Below are positions 47,968 to 58,707 of a stretch of 64,000 nt of DNA, one piece after another. The number at the start of each line of letters is the position of its first letter. Position 1 is the stretch's first letter. Made by a program: the position numbers and the translations under genes. The DNA is from Akanthomyces muscarius (Eukaryota > Ascomycota > Sordariomycetes > Hypocreales > Cordycipitaceae), in NCBI RefSeq assembly GCF_028009165.1, contig NC_079244.1:868001-932000 (forward strand). Reading direction: 5' to 3'. The notes under the pieces were generated by a model. The model did no database searches. It was not told the DNA's origin and saw only the letters and a program-made list of their open reading frames with translations.

Positions 47968-50900
47968 ATGGATGGATTCCCCATCGCTGGTGCCTATCGT
48001 CTTGTTTACACGACGAGGTGGCCGCGATGTATACCGTGGTGGTGGAGACTGAACCTGGTCTTCTTGCGGGCGGCTACAATGATGGAGGAAATGAGCCACA
48101 TCTTCGTTACGAATCGGGCTTCGGTGTGACACAACGTCGGCACCCCCCTCCCCCTCCAGAGCAAGAAAAAGCAAAGCAAGCCTTACAAGTGGTTGAAAGA
48201 CTTCACAGCGTTCCAACTTTATGGAATACCCGTGGCTTTACTCTGCTGCTTGGCTGGGAACACAACAAACCCTCGTCGACCTCGGAAGACCGAAGTCCCC
48301 ATGGACCGAAAACAAAAATGGACGGATATATGAATCTTTGGATGAAAGCGACGAATTAAAGAAAAGCGACGAGCGATCCGATTGATGTTATACCATCTAC
48401 GACTTTATGACGAAACGAAACGAATTACTTTTAGACATGTTTATTTCCCTTATTTCTTTTTTCGCTCTCTCTCTCTCTTCACTCAATATTTATGTTGTCA
48501 ATGTTTTATGTTTACCTTTTGTCCCTTGGCCCGAAGTTTGAATTGACGGCCAGATTTTCTTTTCTCTTCTCTGCACATTGTTCGTGGTTTTTCAGTGTGT
48601 GTCTCGGCCACCATCCCATAAAAGCTGCCCGACTGCCTTGTTCGGTGCTCTGATATCATGGGTGGATGAACGGGCATACTTGATCAGACCATTTCCTCTC
48701 CATGCAGTCGTCTTGCGGAGAAGCCAAGGAACGGGGAACGTATTGTCAAAATACTGCAGTGTGTTCCTGCGGCGGCGACCAAGCTCGGCCGTGTTACCAG
48801 GTGGTGTAACGGGGAGCCACACAGCCAGGTGACCTTTCTCAGTACGGCTCACAAGTGCCCGAGAGGGGAATGTTGCTCACGCACTGGCTGCTGAGGTTGC
48901 ACACAATTTTTCTATTTTTATTTTGGGTGGTTATTTCTACTTTTGCGTTTTTTTTTCGTCATCAGGGCATATCTTCTATTTAGTCTCCCGCATTTCTGCG
49001 TAACGACGAGGCTAAACAGAAAAGCCTGACACGAGCCTAACAGGCGCGGATGACTACTTATGACTACTTATGATTATGATCAGGAGACAAAATAAAATTG
49101 TCAATGGTTTTTCTTTTTCTTCGAATTCATTTGCCCGTCGATTTGCAAAGTTTTGTCACCTGTTGTAGCGAACATGCAATGTAATGTGTGGCGACCTCAT
49201 AGCCCGCCTCTGCATGCCGTCTCTCCGTCCGTCTATTTGTTGTGTCCAGGTTACTGCACGTCTGGGGAAGGAAGCCTTGTCACGCCACAGTGTACATCAG
49301 CAGGAGAGGTTCCATCGAAGCCTGCATGTCTCACAGAACACACCACCACGCTTGCATGAGTTGGCGCGTCCCAGCGCAGCGTCCGACTCCAAGCACAGCT
49401 CTTGCTGCTACCATAGGGTGGTCCATTACCTGGGGAAAGGTAGCAGCAGGCGGGTGGTGGGCTTGCGCTGGTGTGTGCCACCGAACATGTGTACTACCCA
49501 ATCTAGGCGTCCGAGTCTGGGGAAAGTATTTTTTTGTTGCAGAGACGACTTTGCGAGATCAGGGAAGAGCAGACTATCAAACGGTAAAAATAGATGTCTC
49601 CTTTTCGAGCCCTGCCTTAATATCTGGTATACTTTGCTGCGCTTTTAGCGAATGCTACACATTGGTTCCACATTCGGCCAGCAGCCCAGTCATCGCTTCC
49701 GGCATATTGAATGAGCCTATTGAACGTGATAAACCCTGTGCCAAGAGATGTTTATTTTCGAAGGTCAATGGTGCCCTTGGTCATAATTAGTCGTGAGTCG
49801 AATCATTTCCATAGACTTAAGATGCTAAATCAATGTAAATAAATAGAGCGGTCAGCGAAATCGCGCACAGTATCTGCCTGGCGACCTCAGTATGGTGGCT
49901 TCTCTAATCAAGGCAACAACAGCCTTGAAACAAGCGCCCGATGAATACAAGATAGTCAAATCATCATTTGTGTGCCGTGCTTTGCTGCCATTGTCGTTTA
50001 CTCGTGACGAGCCGTCGTCTGGTGTGTGGGTGTGTGCTCTGCTCGTGTAAGTGGGCTCATTTCTTGTGTGGGTTGTGTTGCAGCATGCGTTCATCCTATA
50101 ACTCGACCAAAGGAAGCACAGACAACCCAGGGCCGAGGAAAAGAGCGTTGGGTGGTAGTGATGTACAAAGCGAGATGCGATTTGAGCACTAGTGCAAGCA
50201 GCTGCCCGTGATGGTGGTGTGGACGAGGTGGATTCATTGGTTGCAGACTATGGATGCAAGGGAGTTCTTGGGCGCGAAAATGGCTGAGCGAGTCGGAGGG
50301 GTGTGCATGCAGCGGGCAAGTCGAGTTTTCCACAACCCGGTAGGCTGGAACCATATTTGTAGCCACGAGAATCATGTTTTTCTGAGGCGACTCGGAATGT
50401 CTACGAGCCGCCCATTTCGGTGAGGCGGCGAGCCTCAGCTCCATTGGATGGCGTGTAGCGTGATGCCAAAATGCGGAGTGCAGAGGGCTGCATCATATGT
50501 CAGCCATGCATATGTGCGCATATGTACAGGGCGCATTCATCTTGCATAATTCGCTGTTCGATTTAAAGGCCATCACGATGTGGGCACAGTCCTAGGCTGT
50601 GCCCATCATGCGCAGTGTGGTCTTTCTCGGTCCAAGTCGGGTGCTCTCAACAACTCACGGCAGCAAATTTAGACGAGCCACTGAAGACAGAGTTTGTGAT
50701 GCGTCGTCTCCGAGGCATCCAGGTGGAAGTGGCAAACGGTGACGGGGTAATCCCAAAGCTAGCCTTGGCATTGAAGACAGACGTGGCCAGGCTAGACTGT
50801 ATAGGAGATAAAAAGAAGGCAAAATGTCAGCCATCGGCCGGTTTGGTGCGGCAACCACGGTAAGGGTTCCAATAGATGCGAAATAGGGGAGGGGTGTGCG

Positions 50901-51674
50901 TATTCATGTGCCAGACAGCCACCCATTTTCTGGCGTCCACGGTGATATGTACCGAGAAGAATACAAGCACTTCGGGTGAGGGGCTGGGCGACGTTGCACT
51001 CTCCCCATCTGTCGACGAGGCTGTGACGCAGGCAGAAGCAGTGTCGTTTTCATTTGTCGTTCGTATGCGCTATGATGAATCAAACAGACCTAGCCGGTGG
51101 CCTGGTGCTGGTTAAGGGATCGCCATGGCGGAACGCGACGCCCTCTACCTTGAGGCAGGTGACTGAGCCAAGGTGGTGGCTGCAGGCATCGTACCGGAGC
51201 ACTAGAGGCGCGAGATAAATTGGTACCGCCAGAGAGGTCTGGGTGAGACAGATCTGGTGTTTCCACCGCCATGCAAGTTCCAGATCCAGTGTCTAATCCT
51301 AGCCATTGCTAGTGGCTTGAGCCTTAGGATGGAGACGCCAGATAGTGGTCATACTTTGACACTTGCGGCTTTTGGCAAGAAAGATTGTCGTTTGGAAGGA
51401 GATATGTAAGACAACCGAATGCCTTTGCGTTGGAAATGGAAGATTGGGAAGAATGCAGTTTGAAGTGTTCCTGGGAGGGTCGGAGGTATTTTGCTCCTTC
51501 CTCGCAGACCTTGATGACGACATGGCCAAGGCACTCGCCTACCTCGACGAATCAGCGACGAGCTAGGATTCGACCCAAGCTATTTACATACAACATCGAA
51601 ATTCTTACACTCAGACGCCTCTTTGATAAAGGACTTTGGGATTGTTTTATTTATTTACAGTTGACCGCGTCAAT
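47968..51674. other. 3.7 kb gene-poor region
   Basis: The first part is the 3' flank of the dsRBD-like gene (AT-rich with CTCTCTCTCT near 48467). No other gene is recognised. A perfect 9-bp hairpin lies at 50581-50605. The sequence just before 51661 ends TTTATTTATTTACAG and could be an acceptor of a 5'-UTR intron for the next gene. Confidence 0.45.
50581..50605. repeat. Short perfect inverted repeat
   Basis: TGGGCACAG (50581-50589) is the reverse complement of CTGTGCCCA (50597-50605), around a TCCTAGG loop. It is non-coding and of unknown role. Confidence 0.7.
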
Positions 51675-52850
51675 ATGGAAGCTCGAGGCGCAAACAGCAA
51701 TGTCGGTAACGGCCATGTAAACGGAGGGGTATTTGGTACCTCTGAGCCTTCTCGTCATCTAACGCGCGGAAAAAGACAATTGTCCGCGGGTACAGACCAA
51801 TTACAGGACTTAGACTCGAGGAAACGAAACGCTCTTCATCATGATGGTCAATTCGGTCCAACACAGCCCCATTTCACTAATCCCCCGTCGGCGAGCAAGG
51901 CAGCAGTGGCAAACGGCGCCGCTGAAGGCATATATTCGGACTTTTACGATTTTCCAGAAAGCGAGTTTGACAGCGCAGATTTTGAATTGAATCTGTTGAC
52001 TACCGACAACTCGACCCAGACGACGGAGCCACCCGCATTGCAAGCGCCCAACAAAGAGATCTGGCAGTTCTTCAGCGTCCCGCCCTCTCTAAACAGCAAC
52101 GAGCCGCCGTCGAGCGTGCTCCGTGAGTTTGACAATGTTTCCATCTCAACAACTACACCGACGAAATTTGACCCTACTCTGCAGTTCTCGCCACCTAACT
52201 CGGCATCTCCGACTATAGACGAGGTCATCGGCGACGGCAAAGGTGTTGGCGAAGAAGTCAGCTGGGAATTTGTCAACGGTCCGCTGCAGCGTATTTACAC
52301 TGAGGATGCGAAGAATTACCGCAATCGTATCAAAACCCGCGGTGCCAACCACCCGCATGGACTCCTACCAGCGACGCCACCGTCAACCGCCACTTCCCCT
52401 CCCGCAGGGATGCTTCTCCGGCCTTATAAAGCCTGGTTTCATCTCCGAGAGATGCACCAAGCAAAACAATCAATGTACAGGAACCAGCCGGAAGTGGTGT
52501 TTGAACTCTTTGCCCGAGTCGTATATACACGACGAGAGAACTTTGCAAAGAAACAGCTGTTTCAGCTGCGTGACCTCTTCAAGGTGCCACCACCTTACAT
52601 CTCTGGCGTCTTGTTGAACTAGGAACAGGGGGACTCTGTCGATGTTATGGCCCAGGATCTTTTGAAGAGCAAGGACCCCGCTGTCAAGTGTTACTGCCGA
52701 TGCACTTTACGAAATGACGCTCGAGCAGAGCTAGGATACTCGCTCATCCTGAAGACGATCCGAGAGACCAAGTGGAAGGAAATTATGGCAGCCATGGACT
52801 TTTTGGGAAGAAAGGATCTAGATGACCCTCAAATGTGTTCTCCATATTAA
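51675..52850 (+). pseudogene. Fungal hypothetical protein gene interrupted by an in-frame TAG
   Basis: The frame from the ATG at 51675 is open to a TAG at 52620-52622. It then continues open in the same frame, with coding character, to a TAA at 52848-52850. The N-terminal ~215 residues are low-complexity and acidic (YSDFYDFPESEFDS); the C-terminal part looks globular (PYKAWFHLREMHQAKQS, VFELFARVVYTRRENFAKKQ, RDLFKVPPPYISGVLLN, then stop, then EQGDSVDVMAQDLL). I recall relatives in other fungi with a Trp near the position of the stop and a continuous domain, so TGG to TAG is the simplest explanation. Alternatives: a 39-nt intron (52584-52622, GTGCCA to TAG) that removes the stop but is very short, or a truly shorter protein of 315 residues. 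Function unknown. Confidence 0.6.
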
Positions 52851-52987
52851 CGACATGTATGCGGCCGTTTTTATTGCTCTATCGCCATTTTGCTTGGCTC
52901 TAGTCTATAGACTTGATGACCTCTATAATCGCAAAGAATGAATGTCTACTTGTGGTGCACCCACGGCTCTATCGTGTATTTGTCTGT

Positions 52988-53867
52988 TCACAAGCGCGAG
53001 GCGGCAGCCTTGAGGTGAGGCACAATGCGGCCTTGGGCGACAGTGCGAAGCTCATCAAGGTCATGCTGCGACAGACGAGGCTTGTCGCCCCGACGGCGTT
53101 CCCAGCTCTCATCCGTCTCTACAATGGCGGCGCCGTCGTCCTGGCCCGACGCATCGACAAACTGGTACGAACGGTACTCGCAGTTTTTCCAGCTCGTAGC
53201 TAAACCGAAACAAAGTCAGCTCCATTCAGTGCCACTTGCCGCATTTGTCGAGCAGAGAAGGGACATTGGCATATCAAAAGACAGGCGGGAGAAGCGGCGC
53301 GGGGTAATCAAACATACCGTTTCCGTCGGCGATATCTTGAAACTCATCCGTCAAAAAGTGCAAAAACGCACCGTGCGTCACCACCACCACATGCGCATCC
53401 GAGTCCAGGCCGACCATCTCCCGCAGCGCCCGTCTCGCCTCGCGCGCGCGCGCCTCAATCTTTTCCTTTGTCGGCTCAAACGGCGTGTCGCCCATCTTGT
53501 CCGTCCACAGGCCGTCCCGCACCCGCGACAGGTCCACCTTGGCGGCGCCAAACTCGTCGGCCAGCGCCGCCACCGACGAGCCCGTGTCCGAGGGCAGGTC
53601 CGACAGCTCCTGCAGGGTGTCGAGCGCGGCGATGGGGTACGGCGCGGCCGGTCCGTCGCCAAAGGCCAGGATGCAGGTGTAGAGCGTGCGGCGCATGGGC
53701 GAGGCGACGAGGTGCGCGAGCCGCGCGTGGTGCGGGAACGCGGCGCGCAGGTCCCGGCACTGCTGCTCGCCGAGCGGCGTGAGGTCCGGGTCGCGCATCG
53801 TCTCGTTGGCGACGCTGAGGTTGTGGTAGCCCTGGGCGTGGCGGACGAGGTGAATGGTGGGGGTCAT
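52988..53867 (-). CDS. Histidine phosphatase family (phosphoglycerate-mutase-like) protein
   Basis: Two exons, 53867-53318 and 53199-52988, give 253 residues. The intron is 118 nt with a GTATGT donor and a TTTAG acceptor. The catalytic RHG motif appears as HLVRHAQGYHN with its nucleophilic His, followed by DLTPLGEQQC and SPMRRTLYT. The second catalytic His is in VVVTHGAFLHFL. Exon 2 supplies the end of the domain (SWKNCEYRSYQF). The protein is closest in pattern to fungal PMU1-type phosphomutase-like proteins; the true substrate is unknown. The frame extends further upstream but without another ATG, and MTPTIHLVRH is a typical start. The gene converges with the interrupted gene to its left, 137 bp away. 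Confidence 0.88.
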
Positions 53868-54629
53868 GATGATGATGATGCACAGGCGGTGTTTCTTGAT
53901 GAGAGGGTCAAGGTGGCTGTCAATCAAGGCTCTTCTTCCGGGCTGGGACGATGATGGAAAGTCTGAAAAAGAAATTGAAATGTACGAGGTTGTTTGTAGC
54001 TGCCGTCGAGGCAAAAGAAAAAAAGTGAATTAGAAATCAAAAGGCAGACACGTTCAGGACCTGCACAAGTAAAGTCTACGAAAGCACCGATCTAGCACCT
54101 CGTAAAGTTTTAATGCGGGTCGCCGGGGACAATGCCGCCTACATCTACGAATGAGCAACAGGCAGCCGGCCGAACACGGCCACGGTTGTGACTGGACTTG
54201 CTCCGAAAGCTAAATCGCAGCGCTTCCGTCACAGAAGGGAGCTTTCCGGACAACAGACCGTGGCTCTTTTCTGCAGCGGTGAAGGGAAGCTTTGGACCAC
54301 GCTACACGCGGCTTATTTAAACGACCGTGAATAGAGACCAATGCGTTACAGCGAACCACGATGGCGAGAAAACGGCTACATACTAGTTAGTTGGGGCTCG
54401 AGACATTCTCGGCCTGTCAAGCGGCCCACGTTGGCTCCGTGGGCTCCCTACAGAGTGCGCTTGACAGTCCAATAAGCGTTGCCGCTACCTTTCTTGCTTG
54501 CTGGCAGGAATACATTTGAATAACTGGCTATGCAAATAAAGTACAGAATATGAAGAAAAAAATAGACGCGAGAAGCAATGTTGAAGATTTGAAGAACAAG
54601 TTAAAAGAAAATCACAATGATGAGCTGGT
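53868..54629. other. Intergenic, promoter side of the histidine-phosphatase-like gene
   Basis: About 760 bp with no coding signal; it also holds the 3' flank of the deubiquitinase gene. Confidence 0.5.
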
Positions 54630-57600
54630 TCATCCCTTGCGCCGGAAAAACACCAGATACGGAACTCTATCTTGCCCCGACTTGAAGACTTCGTTCTGGA
54701 TATCGTCACGGTCACCGCTGCCGATCCGCACCCGCGTCACTCGGCTATCGTTGCAGCAGAGCCAAGCGTACGGGTCGTGCGTGCTCTGATCTCGCACATA
54801 CGCAAAGTAGTGCCCATTGTCCGTCCTGCTCCCCGCGTGCACAATCACAGCGTAGCATTCGTACCGGAAGGGGCCTTGGTATGCGTGGTCGTTCGTGCCG
54901 GGCGGTGGACGTCCGTTGCCGTTTTCGAAAAAGTACGGCGAAAAGTCAAAGTCGTTGAAATCCCACGTCACGGGCGCCGTCGACTTTTTGATGTCGCCAG
55001 TAGCCTGGTTGTAGTTGAAGCGGCGGAAGCAGACGCACAGCAGTGGCGGCAATCGTGCAAAGGAAATGGACTGCATGGCGCGGGTGTTGCGGCGGCACTT
55101 GTCGCACGAGAAGTCGTCGAGTGTGTTGTTGGCAATGTGCTGGTGCAGAGACTGCTCAAGAGTCTGCCGTGTGCTTCCCAGCGCAACCGGGGCTGGAATC
55201 CATTCAAAAGGAGAAAAGGTATAAGTCTTGGTGTGGCAATCCTGGCACTTGACCGTCGAGAGTTCCAGGCCTCTCCAGTGCCTGTCGACAATGGAGTCGT
55301 TGTATTGTATGTGGTTGTACCAGTATTGAACGGCGGCGTAGAGCAGCGGCTGCGACTTAGTGTTTGGCTGCATTGCGTTGCCCTTGAGATTTCGACGCGA
55401 GTTGGTTTCATCATGCAATTGTTCCATGAGGAAAGACATGAACTCTTGCGCATCCTGTTGCTGGGTTCCACCGAATTGGGCGTTTGAGCGACTCTGTTTA
55501 CAAATATGCTGGGAGTAGTCCTGCTAGCTGTTAGCTCCTGACTTGCTAGAAGAGTGACCAAACTGGTCTTACCATCAGAGTCTGGGCTTTCATGACTTCA
55601 AGATTGCCGGTGCTCATCCAATGGAACAAGTTGGACATGATCCGGATCATCAGTTGAGGAGGCTCTATTTTCTCACTGTCCTTCTTTGGGGCCCGGTACT
55701 CCTTTGTCCAAGTTGAATCAGAAAGCTCTTTTCCAAAGTCTGGTGACGCGAGGAGCGACTGCACTGTACTATTGGCATAGCACCAGTTATGCGGATTATT
55801 GAGGCCTGTATATAGCTTATAGCCATCCCCTGTCACCTGCTCTGCGACATTCTTCGGTCGGACGGTCTGGCGGCGAGTCACTGGTTCCTCGAAGCGGTCG
55901 ATTTCATCAGATGTGTGCGACAAGCTGCTATAACTGAGTCGCGGGACTGAAGGCGCTGGGCGCGTTGGCGGCGATGGAAGATCAGTGTAGGGATCAATCT
56001 TGTGTAGAGAAGTATATCGTGGTGGCTGTTCAGTCGCTGGAGAAGACGTCATAGACTCTTGCTCTGTCAAGATGGGAGGATAGCGGCGTAGGAATGATTC
56101 TGTTGAGCGATGATATTCGGGAGGTTGATTGGCGCCCATCTCTTCATTCTGCAGGGTCTCCTGCCAAACTTTGACTTCGTCCGCACGCAAGGGCCGAATG
56201 TACTTCGATCTCCTGCGCTGGAAGGTTCCGCTTCGAGCCCGCGAAGCCGGAATATGGGAGCTGCTGTTGAGGCTTGTAGACTGTAGGGAGGCAGAGCCCA
56301 TCAGGTCAATCCATGCATCTAAGCCGCCTTTGAGGATCTTCGGGGGTTGCTTGAGCTCGCGTTCGTAGTTGAAGTGGACAAGAGCGCGATGCAAGGAGAC
56401 GATAACCATATCATCGGAGCTGCGGGGAGACCGGGGAATTTCCTCAGAGTCCTGGTCGTAGAAGACAACTAGCTCGTACTTGTTGCGCTGATCGAATTGC
56501 GACTGTTCCTGGTTGGGCGACAGAACCAGGCTTTCCGTGATCTCTGCCGCCGATATATTGTCACGAAGCAGAATGCTAGCCTCCACGCAAATTGTCGAGG
56601 AAGACATTATATGGCCTTCGTCAAACTCGACACGAGAACGTATATCTATTATTAGCACAGAGCCTGTCTGTTTCATTGCTTGGAATAGTTCTTCGGCCGT
56701 TATCGAGTCAGCCTCATTGTTGGAGATGGAACTCTGTAGCAACGATCTACTGCCAGTCGCATTTGCAGGAACGGGCGGAAAGTACTCCATGCTCTGTCGC
56801 GCAGATACTGGACTAGGCATGTTGCTCAGTGAAGGAGTGGGGGTGGCACGGCTGGAGGAGCCTCGGGGTGTAGTAGCTGGTGGATGTCCAGCGTCGCTAG
56901 AGACGCTCCCACGAGCTGGGTGGTATATTGCATCTGGCATCTTTGGTAGCGACGGGAACGTGTGTGTTGCGCCTGGCTCTGACTTTTGTGGCGATGAAGG
57001 CATGTCTCGGGGGCCAGCGGGCTTCAACGAGGGAATCTGATGAGTCTTGATCCGCGGATCTTGTCCAGGTGTCGTTTGTGGCCCCCGGAGATTTGCAAAC
57101 CGTGCTGCCAAGTCGACATTGACAGTGTTAGTCGAAGAAGACCTTGCATGGCCAGAGACAGCATTTCCCTGGAGAGATTGAGGCTTTGGGTGCACCTTAG
57201 GCTTGACCTTGCCCGACGCTGTCATTGCGTGGCCATTGCTGCTGCTGATGTGTGGCGCTGCAGACTTGTGGTTGCCATTTGATTGAGATTGCACTGGCTT
57301 CTGCGATTTGGGCAGCACACCAGTTCTCTTGTTATCAGCTATGATATCCTTTTTGAGCTGGTCATATATGTCGTTTTGCTGTTTGATCCGTGTCATGAGT
57401 GCAGCATGTTTCCTTGACAGGTCGCCGCGCCCTTCCTTAAGCATCAGATAATCTTTATGGTGAGAGACGAGCTGAACGGTAATGATGGAAGCGCGGATAA
57501 AGTCTTTCAAAGCCAGCGCTGGCCTGTTGAAATCGCGGCTCATCTCCGATTGGCGCAGTGACATCTCAGCTTGCTCGAGCAGCCATTTGAGCGGCTTTTT

Positions 57601-57726
57601 GCTGTCAACATCCGTCGGTAACGCAAGAACATCGTCGATATGCGGCAGGGCGGGCTTGCCGCCGGCCCCGTTGGCGGCATGGCTATTGTAGCCTGCCGGA
57701 AGACTGTATCGGGCGTTGGCGGCCAT
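54630..57726 (-). CDS. DOA4-like: Rhodanese-USP ubiquitin carboxyl-terminal hydrolase (Doa4/Ubp4-like)
   Basis: A deubiquitinase that, by analogy with yeast Doa4 and human USP8, would strip ubiquitin from cargo at late endosomes. Two exons, 57726-55573 and 55520-54630, give 1014 residues. The 52-nt intron (GTAAGA to CTAGCAG) lies inside the catalytic domain. In order: a helical USP8-dimerisation/MIT-like region at about 35-135 (LKWLLEQAEMSLRQSEMSRD); a long Ser/Pro-rich linker; a rhodanese domain at about 340-475 (VLIIDIRSRVEFDEGH) with no Cys in its active loop (VVFYDQDSE), so non-catalytic; and a USP domain from about 640. The Cys box reads GLNNPHNWCYANSTVQSL, keeping the catalytic Cys and preceding Asn but not the usual GNTC wording. 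The QQQDAQEFM block, a CxxC pair (CQDCHTKT, CDKC) and the His box GHYFAYVRD are present. The gene is divergent from Vps27. Confidence 0.9.
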
Positions 57727-58707
57727 GGAGAGCCTGTCCCCTTGCCGACGACCGGGAGGCGCCGACTGGGATCGTCGAGACTATTGGATGGGGTATAACG
57801 CAGTGCGAGCTATAGTAATCGCATTCTCGAGCCGTGAGCGTCGCTGTCGGCGAGTATGTGTTCGGACCGTCGAGGTAGGTGACTCGTCTCGGTGTCGCGC
57901 AACTGGGTGGTGGCGGATGGATGCGGAGAGTGGGAGGTTCGGAGTCTGTCAGAAGGGTGTGATGCTATGGCAGGAGCTCTTATCTCATATTCGCAAAGGC
58001 TTTGAAAGAGGAATAAACGCGCGCTCCCGCTATGCTTGACATGCCACAAAAGGAAACGATGCAAAGGTCATCAACAAACATGTGGTACGGCCACTTGGAG
58101 GTAATCGGTAGCTGACGGCAGTGTGGGGTAACTTTTGGGGTGTCGGGCAGCCCAGCCGGGCGAGCCAGTGTACGGCAGTGGGAAGAGGTACGCGTGGCCG
58201 CCAAGTTGGCGCAGCAAGTGGTAAGAACATCAGTACAACGCCCGCACCTTGGCGGCTTGGGCGGCGCTGGTTGCCGCCGTGGACCACTGTAGGCAGTTGA
58301 AATCCAGGGCACATAGCGGGCTTAGCCCCTATATCGTCACCAGGTTCCAGCGCTTCGGGGCTCTCGAGTACCTGAACAGCGAACAGCCAGCAGGTCCCCA
58401 GCCCCAACGAGGCTGGGCTCGCCTGTCTTGACGTCTGCCTTGTGACGCAGCGCCACCTGCTGTGGGTCTCGCCGCAACATACGTCGTCACCACCCGGAGG
58501 CAAGCTAAACGTGTATGCCTAGACCTGACCTGGAACATTGGCCTTGAGTCAAGCTCATCCTCACCTCCGCAACTCTCGCTCGCCCTTGTCCTGCGTTTGC
58601 CATCACCAGCGCTGCATTTACATCTATTGCCGTTTTCTACCTCTCGCACGACTGCTCTTCTGCAATTTTCAGCGGTACCGCGCGAGCCGCCCGCACATTT
58701 GTTCAAG
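57727..58707. promoter_or_regulatory. Divergent promoter region between Doa4-like and Vps27 genes
   Basis: The 981 bp between the two start codons must contain both promoters. CT-rich leader sequence (about 58550-58680) precedes the Vps27 ATG. No coding signal is seen. Any co-regulation is inference from the head-to-head arrangement. Confidence 0.5.
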
